Positions 34,053 to 45,715 of a stretch of 64,000 nt of DNA are shown here, one piece after another. The position numbers were made by a program, and so were the translations under genes. Position 1 is the first letter of the stretch; every line of letters starts with the position of its first letter. This stretch comes from Ypsolopha sequella. Its lineage: Eukaryota > Arthropoda > Insecta > Lepidoptera > Ypsolophidae. The stretch lies in the NCBI GenBank assembly GCA_934047225.1, contig OW204000.1, positions 10,248,001 to 10,312,000 on the forward strand, in the 5' to 3' direction. Under the pieces are notes generated by a model, which saw only the letters and a program-made list of their open reading frames with translations, made no database searches and was not told the DNA's origin.

Positions 34053-35375
34053 ATTTTGTTATAGAAATTGTTCGATTTCAATTAAATTTTGCACGGTTCA
34101 TTTTGCCTTGTGAATGTGGCTCAAGTGTTCACGTGAATATCGCGATTTAACTGCGCCATTTTTTTACTAAACAATTTATTATTGTTTGATAGTGATCTTG
34201 TTTTTATGTTCACAGGAGTACTCGTACTCTTTGAAAAACAGAGAACGCATAAAAAATAAAAAGCTAACCCTATAAAACTGACCCTACTTCGAAAATTCAA
34301 CCTTTTACTCGGTAATTTACAAGTAGAAACCAAAGAATTCAAAAAACTTCAATCATGTTACAGATATGCTACGACGACGTAGCAAGCCAGAACATTAAAA
34401 TATAATGCTACGCCAACGCCATACGTTTTTAGGATTTCGTAGCTTAGGCGTAGCCAGGTAAAAAACACGTTTTATCGTTTCCCTTTTATTTTTTGTCGCC
34501 TTGATGTTGCTTTGGCATCTAAATTGTTGTTATTTACCATGTTTGTTTACCATGAATGTTTTTAGGGTACCCGTATTGTGTGGTGGTACGGAACCCTTTG
34601 TGCGCGAGTACGACTCGCTCTTGGCCTTTTACTTACATTAAAATAATTGCATATGAAGATTACAAAGCATGAACAATGATTGTCCAAAAAATATATATTT
34701 TTTGTTTTTGGTTTTATTTGGTAGCATTTCCGCATTGATTATGTACAACCTAAAATAATCAAAGCATTTCCGGATCTTAATAATTTCGTCTAGGTATCAT
34801 ACACTAGAACGCTGTCAGTCAAGAGATATCAAAAAGAAATATTCTTGTCCAATACAACACCTATGACAAGATATAATTTTTAAACTCAATTATCTCGAAA
34901 TGTTAAAAGTGTGATTATATTTCATCGTTTAAGCCTTCATATGTCATGTAAGTACAGATCACAATGAAAATAATTGCATGTATGTATGCAGTAATTAATT
35001 AGTACAGAGGATGCATAAGCATTGATTTCGTTTTAATTTTGTTGCACAAATGCTACGGAAACCTAAACCAATACGTGTAAGACACGCACTTGACCTGTTT
35101 TGTGATCGTAATTTCGTTTCTAATGTAATGAGAACTTCAATCATTGTCAATGAGGATTATTATTATGAACTCCCTCATTAATTTTCACGAACCATAATCC
35201 AATGGCCATTTGATCAACACAACGAATAAGCGAAACGAATCCAACTAATGGCGAGGATTTTCTTTTGGCTCTATCAGCCCCGATTTAAGTGCGCTTACAA
35301 TACAGACGGCTCCCACGCGTGTCACAACACCCTGTATATTACATCCGAAAACCAACTAACAAGACCTCTAGTTTT
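34053..35375. other. Intergenic with a short repeat-G relic
   Basis: At 34562-34631 a 70-bp relic carries both 'tagggtacccgta' and 'acggaaccct' and then 'tcttggcctttt', like a collapsed copy of repeat G. A TTG-initiated frame at 34121-34342 has a hydrophobic stretch but no recognisable domain. Nothing else was identified. Confidence 0.35.
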
Positions 35376-35377
35376 AT

Positions 35378-35720
35378 TTAAGAGGCCGGCGAGCAATCCT
35401 AGTTAATACAAACGAAATATCAAAACCATTTGTAAATCATGTATGTTCTTAGGATAGTGTGTGTGTTTATTCCGAATGGATTACAGAATATCTAGGTTCC
35501 CAAATATATTTTTTGAAAGGACACTGATTTAAAGATGACTTATAAGCAATTAAAATTTCCATAGAAAGCTTATTTTTCTCATATTTCATATTTAAATCAG
35601 TGTTCTTATTTAATATATATTTGGGAACCTAGATATTCTGTAATGCAATCGGAATAAATACACACTACGTTAAGAATATCTATGATTTATAAATAGTTTT
35701 GGTATTTCGTTTGTGTTAGG
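35378..35720. mobile_element. Foldback element, family F, copy 1
   Basis: The left end ttaagaggccggcgagcaat is followed by tcctagtt and 'caaacgaaatatcaaaacca'. The body is an inverted repeat (ggattacagaatatctaggt and inverse; actgatttaaagatga and inverse) around a centre near 35560. The right end lacks the outer terminal motif. A second copy lies at 48311-48627, and end fragments lie at 30267-30326 and 36463-36495. Confidence 0.7.
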
Positions 35721-36700
35721 AACATAATAAAACTTTTTTGTATTTTTCATAAATTTAAACTTCGAACGCATGCATACGACGCGTTCGTTCTTTTGTTTTT
35801 ATACTCTATGGTTTTGTTTTTACGCTACAGAGAGAACGGTCGCATAAATGTGCTTATTGTTAAATATTACATTATAATCAGTTCAAAGTGCCTTTTATTA
35901 AGGTGGCTCCGTCGGAATAATTAGCAACTCGATTAGTGCTGGTTGAAATTTCGAACAAAATCATATTAAAATAAAGTCCTTATCAGCTCGCACTGCAATG
36001 TGGCTGTGACCTCAGTCGCTGCGGCTGACAAGTGCGAAAATAGTGTGTTTTTAATTTATTTTATCTAAAATAAAATAAAATTAATTTCGAAGAACTGAGA
36101 AAACCAAATCATTTAATACTATTTTGTCTAGAAGTTTATAAATTTTCATACTGTTTCGATAAAAACTGCAGCAGTTATGTTGTTACAAGTGAACAAAAAA
36201 TCGAGAAATAAGGGTAAACTTAGAATTTTCTTGCTTCACTTCTGTATATTATAATGAAATTCAGGAAAAACCACATCACTATTTGTATCATGCAGATTAT
36301 TATGTATTTTCCTTCTGTTGAAAAATGCTATAGTTATCGTATAAAATGGTCACAAAGTTACTTAGTTCAAGGTCGTTGGCGTTGGTAAAAGCCTTAAGCT
36401 GAAAACAGAGGGAAACCCATATATTTACTGTTCGGGCATTGTCTTCCCGTACAGTTTATATACATTAGGATTGCTCCGCGGGCCTCTACGACAATATACT
36501 ACAATACATGTCATACATACTCTTTATTATACACCAAAAGAAAAACTATAGAAAAGGATTTAATAAAATTAATGGATAAGTAGAAAAGTTTAGTACTCGT
36601 CGATTACGGCAATAATGGGCAGTCTTATCGCTTAGAGCGATTTATTCCAGACAGCCTATGGGTGGAATATATTTTGGCAGAATGAGAATATAGATTATAA
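35721..36700. other. Intergenic with family F end fragment
   Basis: taggattgctccgcgggcctct at about 36468-36490 is an isolated end of family F. No gene was recognised. Confidence 0.4.
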
Positions 36701-36740
36701 GAGTATAATAATATTAAAGATAACTTATTTGTTTTTTTAT

Positions 36741-36899
36741 TCAGTTTATATTATATATTTATATAAAAATACTCATTAAAATAATAATTTCCAGATATAT
36801 TTCGACATACAGTCGGCGTCAGTGGAATTATATACAATTTATATATTATTTTAAAATGTCATAAAGTGAAGTGGATGATTGACATATATATATAAATAT

Positions 36900-36935
<36 letters not shown>

Positions 36936-36959
36936 ATTATAATAATAAAAAATTAAAAA

Positions 36960-37001
<42 letters not shown>

Positions 37002-37195
37002 TTTTTAATTTTTTATTATTATAATTTTTTTTCTTTTGTCTCTCATTTGTCTGTCAATCGTCCACTTCATTTGATGACATTTTAAAATAATATATAAATT
37101 GTATCTAATTCCACTGACGCCGACTGTATGTCGAAATATATCTGGAAATTATTATTTTAATAAGTGTTTTTATATAAATATATAATATAAACTGA
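36741..37195. repeat. Long palindrome (455 bp) with (TA)n and hammerhead-like motif
   Basis: The arms run from tcagtttatattatatattt inward. They include ccagatatatttcgacatac, agtcggcgtcagtggaatt and aaaatgtcat blocks on both sides. The centre is AT-only with (TA)n tracts (about 36898-36931 and 36961-37000), which suggests tract expansion at the tip. The word gagtataataatat occurs at 36701-36714 and 37194-37207 on either side, possibly a target duplication. Read on one strand, each arm carries CTGACGCC, a small hairpin and GAAATATATC, as at 5075-5125 and 16131-16325. Confidence 0.85.
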
Positions 37196-37207
37196 GTATA
37201 ATAATAT

Positions 37208-38340
37208 GTGAGAAATATACAGGCCAGATTTTTGTCACTAAAATCGCGAAAAAATTGTCAGCTTTTCCATAGAAAATGTAAACCTTCTTGAACAAAATGA
37301 ACGGAACAGTTTTTTTTTTCGTGATTTTAGACTTAGCTCCATAGTAATGCTAGGTTTACATTAAGGCTAGTTAACATGTTTAGGTTATTAGGTTACTATA
37401 TGTTTAGGTAACTTTTTATTTATTTTGTCACTTTTGTTTGACTTTTAACCATATCTTACTCGTATTTTTGAATTTTCAGCGAAAAATATTCCCGTCAGTA
37501 TTTCTTGAATGTCTGTACCTGTAGGTATTTCTTGTTGTTGAGTGTGAGTATGAATATGAAGTATTTTAATATTTTAATATTCTTGATAATTTAAATTATG
37601 GTAATTTTATATTTAAATACCTTCAACTTATTATCGAATTGAATGAAAGTTGAGGATATAAATATGCAAAACGGCTTCACTCGCCCAGAAGAAGGCAGAC
37701 TGAATCTGCTGAAACTGGTCGGCTATCCCGATCAAAAATACTTATTGAGGTGAGCCGTTTTGCCTTCAAATTAATTTGGAAAATTTGGTATTAAATACAT
37801 TAGTATCAGTCGTCTAAAGTTTTCCTTACGTTTGTTTAGTCACTCTTCTCATTAGAAACGCAACAAAATATGCAGTGAAAAATGGTCCGCGGTCGAATCA
37901 CGGATGACGTCACAGCACGCGTGGGGTGATTCAAGCGTTGATCCCCATCATTTATTACGGCAAAGGTTGTTGCAAAATGAACCTTATTATCACGGATTTT
38001 GCTACAAATGATTGTGGGAGAATCGCTACAATTTTTGTAAGAGAACCGTGGGAGGTTCGCTTTGACATCGCGGCTCATTGTCCGAACACTGGATGTAATA
38101 CGATTGAATAAATAACATAGCGTTTGTTACTATTGTTCTGTCGTAGGCTCGAAGTTTTCACACGAGAGTGTCTTGTTGGAAATATTTTTCCGATTATTCA
38201 CGTGTGAGAGCAGGCCTACGGTTATGTAAACAACTGAAGAATTTTACGGTTTTAAAACTATCCTATTTTATTAAGGTGCTGTTTTGTAATAAGTGTTTTC
38301 TAGACGATATAACTCCATTCGTTACTCAAAATTTAGAGTC
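37208..38340. other. Intergenic, nothing recognised
   Basis: No gene or repeat boundary was identified. The opposed frames at 37836-38111 are shadows of each other and lack domains. Confidence 0.4.
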
Positions 38341-38344
38341 TAAA

Positions 38345-39010
38345 TCACTATATAGTATAAAACAAAGTCACTTCCCGTCTGTTTGTCCCTATGTATGCTT
38401 AGATCTTTAAAATTACGCAACGGATTTTGATGCGGTTTTTGTAATAGATAGAATGATTCGAGAGAAAGGTTTATATGTATAATAAAGCCGATTCTGAAGG
38501 CTTTCATTTTAGTTCTAGTGCTGTCAAAACTTGAATTTTTCCAAAGTAATTTAGCCTCTGTTCTTCACACTTATGAATTATTTTGCAATAATAAAAATTT
38601 AGTTATGACAGCACTAAAACTAAAATTAAAGCCTTCAGAATCAGCTACACTACATGCATAATATAGTAGAGAAACACTGATAATTTTAGAGGTTTCTAAT
38701 GTGATGTCGTAAATAAACTCATTTTTTTGCGCTTACATTGCAAACGCTGGCTGAACCCTATGAGATAGATCAAAATAATGTACTACAGTATTATACACCT
38801 TAAAAAGATCTACAAAAAAATCTGGAATGGTATATGTCTATCTCTTAGGGATAACCCACAATAACCATTTTTTATATTTTACTTTTTACGAGAAATAATG
38901 GCTTATTCACGAAGCGATTTCAAGCAATACAGCATTTATCCAGTACCTTAAATACTGTAGTATATTAAATATCAACATTGCACCCGTGCGAAGCCAGGGC
39001 GGGTCGCTAG
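38345..39010 (+). mobile_element. Complete non-autonomous Helitron (666 bp)
   Basis: Starts TCACTATATAGTATAAAAC after an A and ends CTAG (39007-39010) before a T, with a hairpin ACCCG/CGGGT at 38982-38986 and 39000-39004. The internal text 'caacggattttgatgcggtt' is typical of this lepidopteran group. A foldback (38486-38646) is nested within it. No Rep/helicase is encoded. Confidence 0.8.
38486..38646. repeat. Palindrome nested in Helitron
   Basis: agccgattctgaaggctttc and about 25 further bases pair with the inverse ending at 38646 (about 90% identity), around an unpaired centre of about 70 bp. Copies of the Helitron family lacking this segment would show that it was a later insertion. Confidence 0.7.
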
Positions 39011-40760
39011 TTAAATATAATACAGTGTTTTTCCCATAGACATAGGATTCACTGTTTTTCCATCTTACTTGCTCTCTCGGACATTGACAAACTTGGTATG
39101 CGTGAGAGAGCAAGTCATTTAGTAGAATCCGGTAAATTGTTAAGTATGAAACCGAAAATCTTTCACCAAAACTCAAAAATAGGTGCTACAACGACGAACG
39201 GAGTGAGGAGGAGCGTATTAGGATTACATGTAAATAAATTTTGGGAGCCGAGCGAAGCGGAGCGGAGCGGGGCGACACTCAGTAGTTCTAACAGAATCAC
39301 AATACGCCTAGACAAATTGTAGAATGCCGAATTCTACGATATAACGACGACATAGACACCGTATTGACAGTGCGTGCTGACACAGCAACATTGAGTCACC
39401 AGAGTAGATCTAGAAAAAAAAAAATTTTTATGCTTCCTGGAATAGCGTAACAAACTCAAAACTTGATTATTTTTAAATTTTAGCTAATTGAAATCACGAT
39501 TTTACCTACTTCTACTTCGACATGAACTTTCAATTTTATCATGTTATATGTATATCCAAGAAAGGAAATTCAAACGACTTCCCTTACATAATGGAACTCA
39601 AAAACTCCACTTCCCCTGCCCCTATCTACCATATCAGCGTAATGTAAAACTGTCACGTGACCGCCACGTGCTCCCCTCCCCGCTGGACCACCCTCCACCC
39701 CCGCGCCTTCATTACTTTCATAGGAGGTATTTGTTCTTAGCACGCGCAAGCGATAGGACGTCTGCATTATTAAATGCCTTTTACGCTTATTGCAATTTAG
39801 CTCCCCCGCCTTTATAGTTTCGTTGCAGCTTTATACCTAGTTTGAAGGGTAAGATCGGTTTATGAAACCATTCATCATCAGCGAAGTGAGCAATATCTGT
39901 ACAGAGTTGTAATTACTTGGAAATTCATTTCATTACAAGTTAAACTCTAATATGAATTACGCGTAAAAAAAATCGTGGATCCTTACGATTTCTGAGATAC
40001 TTATTATTTTTCATATCTAGTCCTAGATGAGGTCATGACTTAACAGAGGTGCTAACAGAGAACACAACTTGAATTTAATCTAAACACACAAGGATCGATA
40101 TTTCTTTGTGCTTGACCTCGCTTTTAAACTTCCATGATTTTGTCATACATAAAATAATGAAAATTATATTTTCATCACTAATGCTCTGAAAACAAGTTGT
40201 ATTTAACTCGACATAAATGCGATTTACAACCCTTGGGAGGTAAGTAAATTTAAAAATCGAACTAGGCCTTTCTTTGTTATTTGAGGCAAGACCCCGGCTA
40301 GACGCTTAAAAGTGACAGAATAAATTGATCTTATATTTAAAACGGTCGCACTGACCAGCAAGAAAATCACATGATAAAAAAAGAAATAGAAAATTGGCGC
40401 CACGCAAATCTTGTTGAAAACGTTGTTGGAGATATATTTTTAACGAAAAAATTATAAATTTCAGTGATAATGATGATTTTGATTTGACACCTGAATCGGT
40501 AAAACTACAGTGCACTCGGGTGTAAGTCATCAATTACACCCGAGATATTTAAGTGCAGGAGTGAGCGAATCTCCCATGTATAACAATTTACTATTAATTT
40601 ATTTTCAAGATTGCCTAAATATTTTTGTGCAACCCTACTCCCGAAGTACGCGGAGTTAACATCGAGTCTTCTGCAAAATAAGGCCTTGTTTATGATCGAG
40701 ATCACTTACCGATCTTATCAATTAATATCGCTACATAAATACTACGTCTTTCACCTAAAT
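39011..40760. other. Intergenic; small hairpins
   Basis: Perfect short hairpins occur at 39068-39115 (acttgctctctc / gagagagcaagt) and 40515-40544 (ctcgggtgtaa / ttacacccgag). A (gcgga)n-like run lies near 39250-39280. The overlapping opposed frames at 39488-39817 lack domains. No gene was recognised. Confidence 0.4.
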
Positions 40761-40762
40761 TT

Positions 40763-41573
40763 AGGGTTCCGTACCTAAAAGGTACAAAAGGAACCATTAT
40801 CTTTATGGTGAGACTTCGTTGTCCGTCCGTCCGTCCGTCCGTATGTTACAGCCTCATTTAAATTTGGCACAAAAATAGCATTAATTTGCCCACATATTAC
40901 AGTATAAAAAAAATATGAAAAATTTTAAATTGTTCAAAATATTTCCAAAATGAAAGTGATAAAAATAAAAAATATTATCCTAAAAATACAATATGTGTAT
41001 CAAATTCTAGATATTAAAAATTTTATCGTTAAAGTATATAGTTTTACTATTTTTGCTGGCACTGGTTTCGAGAAATCTTTAAGAAACCACAAAAATTTGC
41101 ATGTCCCCGGCCCCCTTATTTCTGAAACTGGTAGACCGAAAAATATGAAAAAAAATGTAGATTTTATATCATAACTGACCAATTACAGAAAAACTATAGC
41201 GATAAAGAAACATTGAGCACAAATGAAAAAAGAATTAAAATAAAAATGTATTTTTTTTTGATAAAAATACAATACTTATAGGTATCAAATTGTAGGTATA
41301 AAAAAATTAATTGTAAAAATATATAGTTTGGCTATAGTTAATTCCATCTGTTTCGAGAATTCTTTGTAAAACCATACAAAATTGTATGTCCCCTCCCTTA
41401 TCTCCAAAACTAGTAGACCGTAAAATATTAAAAAAATCATGGTAAAATATGTTTACGTAAAGATTACAGGAAAATTAAAGCGGTTGAGAAATTCACGAAA
41501 AAAAATGACAAAATTAAATTTATCATCCACAATACGGAACCCTAAGTAAGCGAGTCTGACTTGGCCGGTTTTA
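40763..41573 (+). repeat. Dispersed repeat G, copy 2
   Basis: Starts agggttccgtacctaaaagg, has a (GTCC)n tract near 40820-40842, and ends gacttggccggtttt. Its second half contains two related blocks (about 41040-41160 and 41330-41450), each with 'tttcgagaa' then 'aaactggtagaccgaaaaat'-like text, so an internal segment is duplicated. Confidence 0.75.
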
Positions 41574-42220
41574 TGTATATAACAAACAAACATTACATCT
41601 TTAAACAAAAGTCCTCAAAAAAAGGTTAACCCAAAAATCCTAACGAAAAATCCTGACATGAACCAAGAATAAATGTAATGTACTCGTTATTATTAAAGTA
41701 AACGTTGACCCGTGACCCCTGCCGCGGCCCCATGGTCCCGAAGGCTCTCACGGCAAGCACCGCGCTGGCAGTTCACACAAGAACCTCCGTCTTCTCACGG
41801 GGTGCGCCGCGCCGGGCACATATTTGTGCTTCGAATTATGCCACGATTTACTTTTGGAATTCCGTGACTCCCACGATCAGTTCCTCTTTGTATTTGGTAA
41901 TTTAGAATTTGATGTATCAGAGCAAAAGTTGTTACATACCTCAATGCATAATATATGCGATTGCGAGTACATTAAAAAACACTAAGTTGTCATAAAGAAA
42001 ATATAAAAAATCAACGACTGCAAGTCTACATTTATGTGCAGTTGCGTTCAGAGACCCACCTGAATATGTTGTTGTTATTGTAAATAATAATTACTATAAT
42101 TTTATTTATGTAAAGATGTAGAATCAAAGCAGGTACACGTTCCTAACGAATTATAAGAAGAGTATTAATTATTGTGTATTAATCAAAGATTTCAAAAGTT
42201 TAGATGAGCCCTGGCACCTA
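41574..42220. other. Intergenic, nothing recognised
   Basis: A GC-richer patch at 41705-41825 carries a 66-codon frame with no domain. Confidence 0.4.
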
Positions 42221-42229
42221 AAATCTATT

Positions 42230-42842
42230 CAGAGGCGTAGCTAGGCAGACAAGGGCCCCGGTGCATAGAGAAAATATCACCCCCCCCTCTCTTTCCACGT
42301 GGCTTAAACTTATATTAGCCGGACTAATAATGTAGCCCTTAAACTTATAGATAGGGATACGATGAGAATACAGTGAAATACACTCATGCTTAGCAGGATA
42401 ATAGTCCATAATTCACTTGTATAATGAAATGAATGAGGTATAAAATCACTATTTACGTGTTTAGCAAAAGTAAATAAAAATATTTATTATACAGACATCT
42501 GCCTAATAAACAACAGTAAATTACTTGAAATTGTTAACGATGAAAGGAAATACCTTCGTTACTAAAACTTTACACTCCAGATCAGATTTTGCAACAGGAA
42601 ACTGAACAACCCGTCATTTTTACGCCTTGTTTCTCTTGACGGTCGCGTTGTCAGATTGCGTCTGGCAATCGGTCTAGCACAACTGGTTTTATATAACAGC
42701 TTTTCTATTCCTGACAGAACAAAAACTGAAAAATGTTAAACGTCACTCAGGTTCCTTCTAAAAATCTTCAAAATAAGGGGCCCCCTGAGCTTTGGGGCCC
42801 TGGTGCACTGCACCACCTTGCCATATGATAGCTACGCCACTG
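42230..42842. mobile_element. hAT non-autonomous element (613 bp) with intact 8-bp TSD
   Basis: The left end CAGAGGCGTAGCTAGG and the inverse of the right end CAGTGGCGTAGCTATC form the terminal repeats. AATCTATT is duplicated exactly at 42222-42229 and 42843-42850. CAGWGGCG ends with an 8-bp duplication are hAT hallmarks, and the ends resemble those of the element at 10932-11360. Sub-terminal 'aagggccccggtgca' and 'gggccctggtgcac' also pair. No transposase. Confidence 0.85.
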
Positions 42843-42850
42843 AATCTATT

Positions 42851-44500
42851 GCATTGTTTTTGAATGTGTGCGTTAACATAATGCCGACGCGAGCACACTT
42901 ATGAGTGCGCAATCTGTCTACCTACGGACAGCAAACTGATCAGACTAATACAGTTGTTAAAATTCAAAACTTTAAGTGCACTTAAAGCGTCCCACTGTCA
43001 TTGTGTTCAGATGAGCACTGATTCCAAACGTGTGAGCGTCACCCATTTAAAGGTGGAAACATTTTGGTGCTGTCATAGTACGGTAAGGGCTTATCTTTAC
43101 TTTTGAAATCTTTGGTATTAATTAAATTAATCCATGACTTTTCCAGAGAGACGTCTATAATATCTCTCAACGCAATAGTACGTACATAATATATGATATA
43201 TAAGTACATAAAGGGATACCTAATATCCAGTTTTCTCTTTTTCCCTGATCCTACGATTCTATGGACAATTGGACATAATTAGCTAAACAAAAATTCCGAC
43301 AAAAAATCTGAACAGTGTTGCGTGCCCCAAATACCCCTATCCTCATTATAGTCCGAGACCGTCCTCGTAATTATCCCCCTGACCTCCGACCTGACCACCT
43401 CCAGACTCCCACGCCTCATCCGTTCACGTGAGAAACCATTCTTTCTCATCGGAAAGGAATTTGCCGTAGAAAACTTGAGCCGAATTTGGAAGAGCTCATT
43501 TTGGAGACACGGTCATGGCCAAAGTGGCCCCAAATATGTATCATAGTTTCATCAATTCCTCTTCATGAATAGTTATTTTTCATAAAGTTTTAGAACTGGG
43601 TACATGTTGTAAGCAAAAACCACAGACAAAAACCAATTATCTATTGCAGTATCACGATTTATCGCCCAGGGCGGGCGACGCAACGTGTATTTTGATAGGG
43701 CGGCGTTCATATACCACTTATGTGTACAGATAGCTTTTCCATACATGATCATGTAGCTACATTATCTAAGCACTCTATCTTTTGTCGATCAAGATCGATA
43801 CTTGGAGTGCGTGCAAGGCATTTGGACACAACAAAGTCGTGTGCTGCACACACGAGCGCCACGTGTCAGAAAAGCGCGTAATGAGCCCGCACCTGCACGG
43901 CAGGAATTATGGGATTTCTCGCGCCCTCCCGTGGGAATGCACGGAATTATATTAAAACCAGGAATAGAGGAATCGAACTCTGTTTGTTCTGTCAATAACC
44001 GCACACGTCGGGAAAGTAATATCGGCGAACGGTGGGTTAGTTTATGGCCGAAGGCTAGGGTATTAGATAACTTATATGAAATCGAAACGCTTGTTACCTA
44101 CGCTACTGTAGGTACAAGTATATTATTTGTAGATATTTTTTTACTTAAGTATGTATCCTAGACTCGAGGTGGAATAATAATGAACAAATAAAAAAAAATG
44201 CTACATTTAATTATCCTAAAACGCTTCTAACTAAATCGTTCTGTTCATACTACTGTAAATTATGTACAAAGTATATTATTTGTAGATATTAAAAACATAT
44301 ATATGTTTGTAGATTCTAGGTGGAATAATAATGAATTTAAGTTGTTCATTGACTAAATTTAGTATTTAAGTAAAAATAATGTATAAATATAGGAAAATAA
44401 TCTTAAGTAGAACTTTCTCACTCCAATAAATGAACAGGTAATAGGAAATATGTGTTTTGATGTTTTTCAATGTATATATATACATATATGGACAGTTGTT
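42851..44500. other. Intergenic; LINE-tail-like fragment
   Basis: No gene was recognised. 'ctcactccaataaatgaaca' at about 44419-44439 matches the tail of the RTE relic at 45078-45100, so a second RTE 3' end lies here. The 119-codon frame at 43802-44161 is long for this sequence but has no recognisable domain or neighbour support. Confidence 0.4.
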
Positions 44501-44504
44501 AAAA

Positions 44505-45108
44505 TGATTTAAAAGAGTGTGAATGTGGACTGAAGTTAGGAAAGTTACTTATCAAATGCCTCTTATACGCCGATGACCAAGTTTTCCTTGCTTCATCGAT
44601 AGATGAGCTGCAAAAAAAAAAAACAAAGGTTATTGTGCTAAAGAGGGATGAAGCGGTAACTGAATGCAAGGTTAAGATTGGAGACGAGGAATGTAGAGCA
44701 GGTTAACGAGTTTGTCTATCTGGATTGTCTATTTACGCGCGATGGAAAATGTGACGATGACATGGAAAGAAGAATGAATGCGGGAAATAAAGTGATTGGA
44801 GCCCTACACTCCTTTATGGGCATCTAAAATGTCACTGCATTGAGTTTTGTTTTGGCTCCTACACTTATATAGGGTAGTGAATGCCAACATTATGGTATGG
44901 CAAGATAAACATCAAAGTAGAGTGAATCAGGGGAAATGCGTTCCTTACGTGTATGTGTGGTTTAACATTGAATGACAGAGTGAAAAATATCTACATAAGA
45001 CATCGTTGCGGCCTGAAAGAACATGTAGCGACTACAATAGAAAAAGGAATACTTTCAAACTTACTTTCGTAAGTACTTTGTCACTCCAATAAATGACTAG
45101 ATCAATCA
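44505..45108 (+). pseudogene. RTE-type LINE reverse transcriptase relic
   Basis: The catalytic block is visible: LLIKCLLYADDQVFLASS, with YADD at 44566-44577. After an A-run and a frame change come VEQVNEFVYLDCLF, then GKCDDDMERRMNAGNKVIGA (about 44696-44815), a stop, 'MCGLTLNDRVKNIYIRHRCG' (about 44955-45015) and 'IEKGIL'. This order matches the palm-to-thumb part of insect RTE-like elements. Several stops and frameshifts make it inactive. It ends with a (ATCA)n tail at 45101-45112, as RTE elements do. Confidence 0.75.
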
Positions 45109-45109
45109 A

Positions 45110-45715
45110 TCAATATATATATAGTACATAAAGAGAAGTTCTGACTCACTCAATGACTCATCAATGCCCCGCCCAAACCCTTGCCCCTAGAAAGCTGAAA
45201 ATTTGCACAGAGGTTCCATTTTTAATGGAGACAAGGAATAAAGACGTATTATTAGAAATGCATTTAGTAGTTTTGTGCGCGACTGAACACATGCGCTAGT
45301 CCCCCACCACTTTTGCCGAGCGGTCAAAATTCATGCCGTGACCCTCAAAGCACTTACTTCCGTCACTTTCCATGAAGGTGTGCAAAGGTGGCCTGATTTC
45401 TTAGATCAGTCAGTTTGATCTTTGACGCAATAGATTTGATTGATTGTACTTTGTACCCCCACTTTTACCGATATCTAGAAACTGAAAATATGAAGCTTTG
45501 CGAACAATAAACACCTCATCGAACCAAGTTAGATCCCTTTGATTATGTGCAGGGACGCATTCAAGGGTGCATTCGACTCGTATTAGCACAAAGGTTGAAG
45601 CACTAATATCGTCATTGTGTGACAGATCGATTGAGCGTCACGCGATGGGAGCGGCACGCGCGCGGCACTCCCACGGCACGCGCCCTCGCCCCTGCCTACA
45701 GCCCCCTGAAAACTA
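45110..45715 (+). mobile_element. Possible Helitron-like 5' portion
   Basis: TCAATATATATATAGTACA at 45110 follows an A, and the body begins like the Helitron at 22963 (ttctgactcactcaatgac... aaagctgaaaatttgcacag). No acceptable 3' end followed by T was found. The CTAG near 45714 is followed by G. The right boundary is a guess. Confidence 0.35.

Noticed and set aside
34121..34342. 73-codon minus-strand frame with hydrophobic segment
   Set aside because: It starts at TTG, and its only ATG leaves 12 codons. No family was recognised.
43802..44161. 119-codon open frame on the plus strand
   Set aside because: It is the longest frame outside emc, but it overlaps an opposed frame, shows no domain or signal, and its composition shifts abruptly midway. 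I treat it as chance.
45110..45715. Complete Helitron ending at CTAG near 45714
   Set aside because: CTAG is followed by G rather than T and no clear terminal hairpin precedes it, so only a possible 5' portion is claimed.
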